A stretch of 12,162 nucleotides of DNA. It comes from Nitrospirota bacterium. GTDB taxonomy: Bacteria; Nitrospinota_A; UBA7883; JACRGQ01. Every line of letters starts with the position of its first letter. The stretch's first letter is position 1. The stretch is taken from NCBI GenBank assembly GCA_024275955.1, contig JAJRYD010000013.1:1-12162 (forward strand), given 5' to 3'. This document shows, piece after piece, positions 6,336-12,162 of the stretch. A model generated the notes under the pieces. The model ran no database searches. It had not been told where the DNA came from and was given only the letters and a program-made list of their open reading frames with translations. The position numbers were made by a program, and so were the translations under genes.

Positions 6336-7384
6336 TTTTTTTCTTCCATTTTGGAGCCACTGCCGTACGGTTCGTCGTGTTTCGGCAATGCTATCCGGTT
6401 GTCGTAGATGTTTCTTATTATGTTTTCTACCGACGGCTCTCTTACCGAAAGGTCTTTTATCTTGTAATGCTTTGCCATCAGGCTTATCAGCTCGCCGGTG
6501 TTGCTTACGTTGTTGTCGAACGTCAGCCACTTTTTGTTTCCCTCTTCGCGGGTTATCGACAGCCCCGGCAGGCTTTGCAGGTTTTCCACATTCTCGTGAA
6601 ACTCCACCATCACCTCTTTTTCGTTGAGGAACTTTTTCTTTAGAAGCTCCGTTTCGTCGTCGTATATTATTTTGCCGTCGTCGAGTATTATAAGCCTTTC
6701 ACAAAGCTGTTCTATATCGTTCATATCGTGCGTGGTCAGTATTATGGTGGTTCCTCCTTCCCTGTTTATCTCTGCTAGAAAGTTGCGTATAGATTCTTTG
6801 GCTAGTACGTCAAGCCCTATGGCCGGTTCGTCCAGAAAGAGAACTTTTGGGCGGTGTATCAGCGCGGCCGCTATGTCGCATCTCATCCGTTGGCCGAGGC
6901 TGAGTTTTCTTACAGGCATTTCCATTAGCGGCTCTAGGTCGAGAGCTTTGTCCAGCCGCCCCATTGAGTAGTGGAACTCCGTTGCCGGAACACGAAAGAT
7001 AACCCTCAGCATTTCAAACGATTCCCGTACAGGCAGATCCCACCACAACTGCGTGCGCTGGCCGAACACTACGCCGATCTTAGCGGCGTTCTCTTTGCGG
7101 TTTTCGTAAGGGATTATGCCGTTTACGCTAGCGCTCCCGGATGTCGGCACCAGTATTCCGGTAAGCATTTTAATGGTGGTAGATTTGCCTGCCCCGTTTT
7201 CGCCCACATAGCCGACGAACTCTCCCTGCCGGATGGCAAAATTGATGGCATCCACCGCCTTTACGAGCCTCTTCCGACGGTGAAAAAGAGCTTTCATAGA
7301 GCCGAGAAACCCACGGCCGGATTTGTCTACGGTAAAATGCTTTACTAGGTTTTCTGCTTTTATTGTAGGTTCGCTGGATGCCAT
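6332..7384 (-). CDS. ABC transporter ATP-binding protein (COG4586-like)
   Basis: Encodes 350 residues. A complete nucleotide-binding domain is visible: Walker A GENGAGKST (61-69), Q-loop VVFGQRTQLWWDLP (about 105-118), signature LSLGQ (161-165), Walker B VLFLDEP (181-187) with catalytic E186, and the switch TTHD with H219. The FGQRTQLWWDLP wording and the N-terminal insertion before the first strand (VDKSGRGFLGSMKALFHRRK) are typical of the COG4586 ATPases that partner two ABC-2 permeases. The C-terminal extension (about 250-350) is the accessory domain common in exporters. ATG 7384 was preferred to GTG 7402 because GGAG stands 12 bases before it and the longer form has no binding site. It is the first gene of the three-gene operon and energises export. 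Confidence 0.92.
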   Translation of the reverse strand: MASSEPTIKAENLVKHFTVDKSGRGFLGSMKALFHRRKRLVKAVDAINFAIRQGEFVGYVGENGAGKSTTIKMLTGILVPTSGSASVNGIIPYENRKENAAKIGVVFGQRTQLWWDLPVRESFEMLRVIFRVPATEFHYSMGRLDKALDLEPLMEMPVRKLSLGQRMRCDIAAALIHRPKVLFLDEPAIGLDVLAKESIRNFLAEINREGGTTIILTTHDMNDIEQLCERLIILDDGKIIYDDETELLKKKFLNEKEVMVEFHENVENLQSLPGLSITREEGNKKWLTFDNNVSNTGELISLMAKHYKIKDLSVREPSVENIIRNIYDNRIALPKHDEPYGSGSKMEEKK

Positions 7385-7448
7385 CGCTTCAATATACTCC
7401 ACGAAAGGTTAAAAGAGATATCTCCTTGTCAGATTTACCGATGTTCAG

Positions 7449-7468
7449 GATAGAATTTCCATTCTATC
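7449..7468. promoter_or_regulatory. Perfect 8+8 palindrome, candidate operator
   Basis: GATAGAAT, TTCC, ATTCTATC forms a perfect 8-base inverted repeat in the intergenic region between the divergent ABC operon and cupin gene, 65 bases from the ATPase start. No promoter of good quality was seen for the ABC operon, and no T-run follows, so a dimeric repressor site is more likely than a terminator. The regulator is not in the window as far as I can tell. Confidence 0.45.
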
Positions 7469-7504
7469 TCCAAAAATGGTATTTTAAGGAATCACCAGTT
7501 GCGT

Positions 7505-7539
7505 CCGGCTTGACACTATAAAAGCCGGTGTTGTTTAAA
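7505..7539 (+). promoter_or_regulatory. Promoter of the cupin gene with overlapping inverted repeat
   Basis: TTGACA (7510-7515) is a perfect -35 box. TTTAAA (7534-7539) follows after 18 bases as a moderate -10. The inverted repeat CCGGCTT (7505-7511) / AAGCCGG (7522-7528) covers the -35 box and the first half of the spacer, a position where a bound dimer would block or remodel the promoter. The transcript would start about 40 bases before the ATG at 7586. Confidence 0.55.
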
Positions 7540-7585
7540 AATCGGTGTAGCTGTTCATTAATTAGCTTTAGAGCAAGGAGAAAAA

Positions 7586-7939
7586 ATGGCAATTCAAAGT
7601 AACGACATAACTTCCAATAAAACCGTTTCAGACGACGCTGTGGGAAAGGTCAACCTCATCAAAACCGATGCCCTTACTCTTGATGTTTACTACTACAAGG
7701 CCGGACAGGCTCTTGGATATCACCGCCACCCGACCGGCGACCAGATTTTCACCGTAATAGAGGGAACGGGAACTTTCAAGCTGGACGACGGCACGGAGGA
7801 GACTCTCGAGGTGAAAGCAGGCTCCACTTTTCTGGCACCAGCCAACACATGGCACGACCTTATAGACAGCGGCGACGGCAAGCTTGTGGCTCAGCAGGTA
7901 ACTAAACAGCCGGCAGGAATGGAAAAACGCGAAGGTTAA
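7586..7939 (+). CDS. Small single-domain cupin protein
   Basis: Encodes 117 residues and is preceded by AAGGAG five bases from the ATG. Cupin motif 1 reads GYHRHPTGDQIFTVIEGTG (44-62), supplying metal ligands H46 and H48. The usual Glu is replaced by Gln (Q53). Motif 2, LAPANTWHDL (83-92), supplies H90. It is one small beta-barrel domain without a signal peptide, so it is probably a cytoplasmic metal-binding or small-molecule-binding protein. Cupins range from oxygenases and isomerases to sensors, and nothing here fixes the reaction. It is a single-gene unit with its own promoter and a strong terminator at 7972-8003. The product name is safe at the fold level only. Confidence 0.85.
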   Translation: MAIQSNDITSNKTVSDDAVGKVNLIKTDALTLDVYYYKAGQALGYHRHPTGDQIFTVIEGTGTFKLDDGTEETLEVKAGSTFLAPANTWHDLIDSGDGKLVAQQVTKQPAGMEKREG

Positions 7940-7971
7940 CAGTACATACCTGACAAAAGTTCATTACCGAG

Positions 7972-8003
7972 GCGGCCCTTGTAAAAAGGGGCCGCTTTTT
8001 TTT
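7972..8003 (+). terminator. Intrinsic terminator after the cupin gene
   Basis: The G+C-rich stem GCGGCCCTT (7972-7980) pairs with 7987-7995 (AGGGGCCGC) over a six-base loop with one G-U pair. Eight T follow directly (7996-8003). It stands 32 bases after the cupin stop and is the only textbook terminator in the window. Confidence 0.9.
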
Positions 8004-8188
8004 GTCTTCATCCCTGTAGCAGAATTTAGACTGAATATTTTGAAGCTTTTCGGTAGATGGGCTACTGGGGGAATTTTCAAATGTAATGTAAGGAAAAAAA
8101 TTATTATAAGTTTGCTTGCTAACCCTGCGATAAACTGCAGAAGATATGCCCGCGATTGTATTTTTAAACTTTTTAAAAGGCGGTTTTG

Positions 8189-9106
8189 ATGTCTGGAAGG
8201 TTTTCATCTCTAAAGACAGGCCTGGCTCTTGGAGGCGGTGCCGCGCGCGGGATGGTACACCTCGGCGTCTTGCAGGAGCTGGAAAAGGCTAACATACCGA
8301 TAAACTATATAGCAGGCACCTCTGTCGGCTCTGCCATAGGCGGCCTTTACGCGCTGGAGCCGGATGCCCAGATGGTAACGAGGAAATTTTTAAAATTTCT
8401 TCATGGCGAAGATTTTAAAATGGCGAAGATGGATTTTCTTAGTTCCGCCGAAAAAGATAACGCTAGTATAGAAGGAGTATGGAATAATCTCTCACGCAAG
8501 TTCCGGCGTTCGGTTTTCTACGGTATATCTCTTGCCAATATCTCTTTCCTGCCGGAGGAAATGCTAAAGAAAAATCTCGAAGGTCTTATACCCGATGCCG
8601 ATTTTAGCGACTGCAAAATCCCCTTCTCATGCGGAGCGACGGAGCTGAGAAGCAAGAAAGTGGTCTACTTTGACAAAGGGCCGATGCGGCCGGCGATACT
8701 CGCTTCCAGCTCTATCCCCGGGCTGTTTCCACCTGTAATTACGGAAGAATCTATCTTTATTGACGGAAGCTGGGCAGAACAAAACCCTGTAAGACGCGTA
8801 AGAGAGATGGGGGCCGACTTCGTTATAGCGGTAGATATAATGCTGGACGACCAGCGCGAACCGGATTTAAGCAACAGTTTCGATGTGCTTATAAGCGGTG
8901 GTGTAGTGACTAGGGGGGTGCTGGCAAAACTCCAGCTAAAAGATGCCGACGTTGTAATTTCTCCAGATTTAAAAGATATCCACTGGGCAGATTTTTCCAG
9001 AGCGCCGTACTGCATCCGAAGAGGCGGCAAGGAAACCAGAAATATGGCTGAAGGAATAAAGAGTAAAATACGAAATGCCAAGTTCAAAAAACTGATTACC
9101 GGCTAG
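8189..9106 (+). CDS. Patatin-like phospholipase (RssA-type)
   Basis: Encodes 305 residues. It has the Ser-Asp dyad of patatin-like hydrolases: the oxyanion loop LALGGGAARGMVHLGVL (12-28), the nucleophile elbow AGTSVGS with S45, and the dyad motif IDGSWAEQNPV with D192. The order and spacing fit the bacterial RssA/YchK family, whose members probably hydrolyse acyl esters of lipids; the natural substrate is not defined. There is no signal peptide, so it is cytoplasmic or peripheral on the inner membrane. ATG 8189 follows AGGCGG six bases upstream. A TTG one codon earlier is less likely. The 185 bases between the cupin terminator and this gene hold no promoter I could call confidently. The xerC-type gene starts 108 bases downstream. 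Confidence 0.88.
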   Translation: MSGRFSSLKTGLALGGGAARGMVHLGVLQELEKANIPINYIAGTSVGSAIGGLYALEPDAQMVTRKFLKFLHGEDFKMAKMDFLSSAEKDNASIEGVWNNLSRKFRRSVFYGISLANISFLPEEMLKKNLEGLIPDADFSDCKIPFSCGATELRSKKVVYFDKGPMRPAILASSSIPGLFPPVITEESIFIDGSWAEQNPVRRVREMGADFVIAVDIMLDDQREPDLSNSFDVLISGGVVTRGVLAKLQLKDADVVISPDLKDIHWADFSRAPYCIRRGGKETRNMAEGIKSKIRNAKFKKLITG

Positions 9107-9174
9107 CTCTCTTAAATTTTCTTTAAAAAAAACGCTTACTTAAAACAGTTTTTCCTTTGCCGAATTTAGCGGTG

Positions 9175-9180
9175 TATAAT
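9175..9180 (+). promoter_or_regulatory. Consensus -10 box before the xerC-type gene
   Basis: TATAAT stands 35 bases before the ATG at 9215 in the gap after the patatin gene. The matching -35 position (about 9152-9157, TTCCTT) is poor, so the promoter may be weak or may need an activator. Confidence 0.4.
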
Positions 9181-9214
9181 CAGGCTATTCAGACTAAAGG
9201 GGGTATCAAAGGCT

Positions 9215-10174
9215 ATGAATAACAGCTTGAGTGGGCAACAGGTGAAACTTCCCGATGAGGCTCAAAACTTTCTTAAATATGTTTCTATCGAGAGGAACTA
9301 CTCAAAGCGTACCCTCAAAAGCTACAGGTCGGATATTGAGCAGTTTGTTATTTTCGCAAACGGAAGCAATATGCCCGGCACTTCCCCTCATGGACGTTTC
9401 AACTTCCGGCAGATGAAACCGTTAATAGTCCGTTCCTTCATGGCACACCTGCATAAGAGAAAACTCGCGCCATCCAGCATCGAGCGAAAGCTAAGCACTC
9501 TGCGGTCATTCTTCCGCTATCTGGTGCGTGAGGGCTGGATGGATAATAATATCGCCTCGATGATACCGGCACCTAAAAAACCGAAGAGAATCCCGCGTTT
9601 CCTTTCTGTTGACGAGATGTTCAGTATTTTGGAGAACCGAAATAGAGATGATAAAAACTACCTGCGCGACAACGCGATGCTGGAGCTTTTCTACTCGTCC
9701 GGTTTGAGGATTTCCGAAATAGCCTCCTTGAGCATAGGAGACCTGAACCTTGAAAACAAAATGGTGCGGGTAATAGGCAAAGGGCGCAAGGAGCGTATAC
9801 TGCCGGTTACTAAAAAAGCGGTAAAAGCGGTAAAGGCACTGCTGGAAGATTGCGGACGCACTGCCGGCCCGCTCTTCAGCTCGCGCGGAAGCAAGCGGAT
9901 ATCGCTAAGAACAATATTCAACATTGTCGTAAACAGCGGCATAAAGGGCGGAGTTTTTAAACGTGTAACGCCCCATATGCTTCGTCATACTTTTGCCACG
10001 CACCTTCTCGACGGCGGTGCCGACCTGAGGGCGATACAGGAACTGCTGGGCCATTCCACTCTCGCCACTACACAGAGGTATACCCATATAGCGCTAGACC
10101 ACCTTATGAAGGTTTACGACAAAGCCCATCCCCACGCCCATCAAGCTGGCGGGGGTAGTGGTCGCAAGCGGTAG
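9215..10174 (+). CDS. xerC: Tyrosine recombinase, XerC-type
   Basis: Encodes 319 residues, slightly longer than the usual 300 or so. The N-terminal core-binding SAM-like domain spans about 13-108 (FLKYVSIERNYSKRTLKSYR; FMAHLHKRKLAPSSIERKL). The catalytic domain has all active residues: R165 (SSGLRISEI), K189 (GKGRKERILPV), H254 and R257 (HMLRHTFATHLL), H280 (LLGHST) and the nucleophile Y289. The ending HLMKVYDKAHPHA is typical of XerC. With XerD it would resolve chromosome dimers at dif; no dif-like site was recognised in the window. The extra C-terminal tail is short, Gly-rich and basic (GGGSGRKR). It looks housekeeping rather than integrase-like, although it lies next to repeat debris and the second ankyrin gene, so a mobile integrase is not fully excluded. 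Confidence 0.85.
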   Translation: MNNSLSGQQVKLPDEAQNFLKYVSIERNYSKRTLKSYRSDIEQFVIFANGSNMPGTSPHGRFNFRQMKPLIVRSFMAHLHKRKLAPSSIERKLSTLRSFFRYLVREGWMDNNIASMIPAPKKPKRIPRFLSVDEMFSILENRNRDDKNYLRDNAMLELFYSSGLRISEIASLSIGDLNLENKMVRVIGKGRKERILPVTKKAVKAVKALLEDCGRTAGPLFSSRGSKRISLRTIFNIVVNSGIKGGVFKRVTPHMLRHTFATHLLDGGADLRAIQELLGHSTLATTQRYTHIALDHLMKVYDKAHPHAHQAGGGSGRKR

Positions 10175-10194
10175 TATATAAAAATACCTACACA

Positions 10195-10220
10195 GCTCCG
10201 CTGTCGTCTTACGGCGGGGC
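10195..10220 (+). other. G+C-rich hairpin after the xerC-type gene
   Basis: GCTCCGC (10195-10201) pairs with GCGGGGC (10214-10220), with one G-U pair and a 12-base loop, 20 bases after the recombinase stop. No T-run follows, so it may be a weak or factor-assisted terminator. Confidence 0.35.
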
Positions 10221-10284
10221 GCTTGCCGTCTGGCAGGGTAAAACCGGATAATTCCAACCACACCAGCCAAACATAAAACAGGGA

Positions 10285-10364
10285 ACGGTACCCTTTTAAA
10301 ATGCTCTGTAGAAAAACCGCAGACTAAAGGCCAACACTGCCAAGAGATAAATTAAAGGTACCGT
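10285..10364. repeat. Imperfect terminal inverted repeat around GGTACC (possible small non-autonomous element)
   Basis: ACGGTACCCTTTTAA (10285-10299) and TTAAAGGTACCGT (10352-10364) are inverted copies that differ by a two-base gap. Weaker similarity continues a few bases outward (AACAGGGA on the left, TCCACGTT on the right). Together they bound an 80-base interval with no coding sequence. The arms resemble the GGGAACGGTACC-type ends that I associate with REP/IS200-like elements. A small remnant element is the best guess. No target duplication was seen. Confidence 0.4.
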
Positions 10365-10384
10365 CCACGTTCATTAGGCTGTTC

Positions 10385-10489
10385 CTATTCAAGCAATCCT
10401 ACTTGCAATCGCTCTCTCTTTTGTCTGTTAAACCAAGCCTGCTCGGCAATCTCGATTGCTTTGCGGTAATCTTGCAGGCTTTCCAAAAA
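10385..10489 (-). pseudogene. 3'-terminal remnant of an unidentified gene
   Basis: Read on the minus strand, a frame of 34 codons runs from just after an in-frame TAG (10492-10490) to a TAG at 10387-10385. It has protein-like composition: FLESLQDYRKAIEIAEQAWF, then NRQKRERLQVGLLE. There is no start codon or ribosome-binding site, and the in-frame stop upstream cuts it off, so it looks like the helical tail of a decayed gene. I do not recognise the family. It sits beside the inverted repeat at 10285-10364, and the two may be parts of one degraded element. Chance is not excluded at this length. Confidence 0.3.
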
Positions 10490-10595
10490 CTATTTCGACG
10501 CAGTAAAAGCAACCCTCCACCGGCTGACTTGAGCGGTTTTTAGTGAAAAAAATTACGCAAAAACATTCGGAAAGCTTCTGCCGAGCCAAACTATT

Positions 10596-10624
10596 TTGAA
10601 AATTTTCGCGGTATTTGCTAGTAT
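10596..10624 (+). promoter_or_regulatory. Sigma-70 promoter of ankyrin gene copy 2
   Basis: -35 TTGAAA (10596-10601), a 17-base spacer ending GTATTTGC, and -10 TAGTAT (10619-10624). The expected start is near 10631, giving a leader of about 67 bases before ATG 10698. The block AAACTATTTTGAAAATTTT and the GTATTTGCTAG stretch are the same as upstream of copy 1, in mirror orientation. Similarity continues about 25 bases into the leader. Confidence 0.75.
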
Positions 10625-10697
10625 CGTACCAGTTGAGGACGGCCGAATCTGGTCATCTGGAGAGAGTCAGTTCAGTTGGTTTATTGAAGAGGCAGGT

Positions 10698-12162
10698 ATG
10701 GGGTATAGAAAGTTCTTAATTCTACTTTTTCCAATGATGTTATTTTTCCCCTTTTCTGCCGACGCAAAGAGCGCCGAAGAAGAGCTTATGTCGCATATAA
10801 AAGGCGCCCGCATATCCTCCGTTAGATACACTGTCGAAAAGAAAAAAGCCAACATTGATTATCAGGATAAGAAAGGCAGAACCCCGTTGATTCTCGCTAT
10901 TATCGGTTCTGAAGAGACAATCGCTGAGTATCTCGTAAACAGTGGTGCCGATATAGATAAGGCCGACAATCTTGGGCTAACACCTTTGATGCATACAGTG
11001 CTTGAAAGAGAGGAAGATATCGGGAAATTCCTTCTAAAGGTTGGGGCCGATATTACTATCGCTGATAAAAACGGCAAGAACGCTCTAGCTATGGCGCGGG
11101 CTTCTGGAAAGCGAAAGATAATAAAGGCGCTTGAAGAGGCAACCAGAAAAGCGACAGCCAAAGCTAAAGCTGAAAAAGAGGCTAAGGCAGATGAAGGATC
11201 TAAGGCGGAAAAAGAGGTGATAGCAAAAGATAAAACGAGAGAGAAAGCTCAAGCCAACGCAAAATCTAGAACGAAAGAGGAAGAGAAGCTAAAACTAAAA
11301 GAAAAGCTAAGGGCCGAAATCGAGGCGGAAATGAAAGCTAAAGCAGAAGAAGAGGCTCTGCTAAAGGCAAAAGCCGAAGAAAAAGCCAAAATGGAAGCTG
11401 AGATTAAAGAGCAGATAAGGAAGGAACTTAAAGAAAAGGCTTTAGCTAAAGCTAAGGCTAGAGAAAAAGCTGAAAGAGAGATTAGGGCCGAAGCAGAAGC
11501 GAAGGTGAGAGAAAAAATACGGGCGGAGGATGAGGCGAAAACCAAGCTTAGAGAAGAGGCTCGCCAGAGAATAGAAGCAGAAACAAGGGCAAAATCTATT
11601 GAATCTAAAGAAAGTGAAAGGTCATCTGGTATAGGTGCCGGCAGAATTATAGAAGCTGTTGGGGCTGGGGCTGGAAGAGTGATAGAAGGTACCGGCAAAG
11701 CGGCAACTGCTCTGGCGACAGGGGTAGCTACAACGACAGCTATTAAAGCAACCGCGGCTGGCAAGGCGGTAGGGGTAGCTACAAAAACCGGAGCAAGCCT
11801 AATTAAAGGAGCGGGAGATATTACTACCGGCAGTCAGGCTGGAAAGGCCGTTTCTACAGCTGAAAAAGAAATAACAGAAAAGCTGCAAGACGAAACTGAA
11901 AGCAAGCTTGGAGACAAAGCCAAAGAAAAGCTGCAAGACGAAACTGAAAGCAAGCTTGGAGACAAAGCCAAAGAAAAGCTGCAAGACGAAACTAAAAGCA
12001 AGCTTGGAGACAAAGCCAAAGAAAAGCTGCAAGACGAAACTGAAAGCAAGCTTGAAGACAAAGCCAAAGAAAAGCTGCAAGACGAAACTGAAAGCAAGCT
12101 TGGAGACAAAGCCAAAGAAAAGCTGCAAGACGAAACTAAAAGCAAGCTTGGAGACAAAGCCA
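10698..12162 (+). CDS. Exported ankyrin / coiled-coil / tandem-repeat protein (copy 2, 3' end outside the window)
   Basis: Open from ATG 10698 to the last base: 488 codons with no stop. Order of parts: signal peptide (1-23, GYRKFLILLFPMMLFFPFSA, cleavage after ADA); ankyrin units (about 45-147), one fewer than copy 1; a long A/K/E/R coiled coil (about 148-308) closely matching copy 1, for example KLRAEIEAEMKAKAEEE and MEAEIKE; a Gly/Ala-rich stretch (about 310-385) with spaced glycines (GIGAGRIIEAVGAGAGRVIE, GAGDITTG), reminiscent of glycine zippers; then from 394 a 16-residue tandem repeat EKLQDETESKLGDKAK. The start follows GAAGAGG and aligns with copy 1. Residues 27-51 are identical in both proteins. 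The protein is probably exported across the inner membrane. A role in surface display, envelope interaction or host contact is speculation. Confidence 0.85.
   Translation, partial: MGYRKFLILLFPMMLFFPFSADAKSAEEELMSHIKGARISSVRYTVEKKKANIDYQDKKGRTPLILAIIGSEETIAEYLVNSGADIDKADNLGLTPLMHTVLEREEDIGKFLLKVGADITIADKNGKNALAMARASGKRKIIKALEEATRKATAKAKAEKEAKADEGSKAEKEVIAKDKTREKAQANAKSRTKEEEKLKLKEKLRAEIEAEMKAKAEEEALLKAKAEEKAKMEAEIKEQIRKELKEKALAKAKAREKAEREIRAEAEAKVREKIRAEDEAKTKLREEARQRIEAETRAKSIESKESERSSGIGAGRIIEAVGAGAGRVIEGTGKAATALATGVATTTAIKATAAGKAVGVATKTGASLIKGAGDITTGSQAGKAVSTAEKEITEKLQDETESKLGDKAKEKLQDETESKLGDKAKEKLQDETKSKLGDKAKEKLQDETESKLEDKAKEKLQDETESKLGDKAKEKLQDETKSKLGDKA
11877..12162 (+). repeat. 48-base in-frame tandem repeat, five units plus 46 bases
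   Basis: Units begin at 11877, 11925, 11973, 12021, 12069 and 12117, and the array continues past the window. Each encodes EKLQDETESKLGDKAK or a one-residue variant. Units differ only by single G-to-A changes: GAA to AAA (Glu to Lys) in units 3 and 6, and GGA to GAA (Gly to Glu) in unit 4. There are no silent differences, so the expansion is recent. The frame is preserved because 48 is a multiple of three. Confidence 0.95.

Noticed and set aside
5767-6360. 197-codon minus-strand frame overlapping the first permease
   Set aside because: It is out of frame with a convincing membrane protein, has no family signature, and its His/Tyr/Arg-rich product is typical of a shadow frame.
6336-6530. 65-codon N-terminal extension of the first permease
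   Set aside because: It lies inside the ATPase gene in another frame, is unusually basic, and the ATGA overlap at 6335-6332 is a standard coupled start.
7902-8207. 101-codon minus-strand frame over the cupin end, terminator and patatin start
   Set aside because: It crosses a clear + strand terminator and two + strand genes, with no ribosome-binding site or recognisable protein.
9215-10174. Recombinase considered as a phage or island integrase
   Set aside because: The C-terminal HLMKVYDKAHPHA wording, length and domain order fit XerC. No attachment repeats, tRNA gene or phage genes are in the window.
11249-12157. Several minus-strand open frames antisense to copy 2, one with a repeating Leu/Ser/Phe pattern
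   Set aside because: They are shadows of the A/K/E-rich sense frame and of the 48-base repeat. The sense strand has the promoter, signal peptide and homologous copy.
11877-12162. Regular repeats considered as a CRISPR array
   Set aside because: The units are directly adjacent with no unique spacers, lie in frame inside a coding sequence and keep a multiple-of-three length.

Overview
The window is 12,162 bases from a Gram-negative bacterium that I cannot place more precisely. Exported proteins with Sec-type signal peptides, an exported isoaspartyl methyltransferase, an ABC-2 exporter, a bacterial patatin and a XerC-type recombinase all fit a proteobacterium-like chromosome. No rRNA, tRNA, plasmid or phage genes were seen. 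Base composition is uneven: hand counts of single 60-base lines give about 53-62% G+C in the ABC operon (two lines) and about 28-37% in the restriction-modification pair (three lines).

Layout. The 3' end of RNase PH (rph, + strand, 1-147) opens the window. Seven genes then run on the minus strand. In transcription order they are: an ABC-2 exporter operon (ATPase 7384-6332, permease 6335-5535, permease 5534-4734) with overlapping or abutting junctions; a DNA cytosine-5 methyltransferase (4665-3541) overlapping a phospholipase-D-type restriction endonuclease (3557-2589); an exported protein-L-isoaspartate methyltransferase (2434-1718); and an exported ankyrin/coiled-coil protein (1406-228). From 7385 a divergent intergenic region drives + strand genes: a small cupin with its own promoter and a clear terminator, a patatin-like phospholipase (8189-9106), a XerC-type tyrosine recombinase (9215-10174), a 523-base gene-poor stretch with repeat debris and a gene remnant, and a second ankyrin/coiled-coil gene (10698 to beyond the window end).

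The most striking feature is the pair of ankyrin/coiled-coil paralogues facing outward at the two ends. They share signal peptide, ankyrin start, alanine/lysine/glutamate coiled coil, and even the upstream promoter (TTGAAA, 17-base spacer, TAGAAT or TAGTAT) and part of the 5' leader. They differ by one whole ankyrin repeat and by their C-termini. The second copy gains a Gly/Ala-rich segment resembling glycine zippers, then a nearly perfect 16-residue (48-base) tandem repeat that runs off the window. This looks like a modular, exported, repeat-expanding protein family, possibly surface or periplasmic. Its function cannot be read from the sequence.

Other points are the likely horizontally acquired restriction-modification cassette behind the ABC operon, dispersed-repeat-like motifs and a G10 run beside it, a structured RNA-like region between the methyltransferase and ankyrin genes, and an orphan ribosome-binding site after rph that may mark a disrupted operon.
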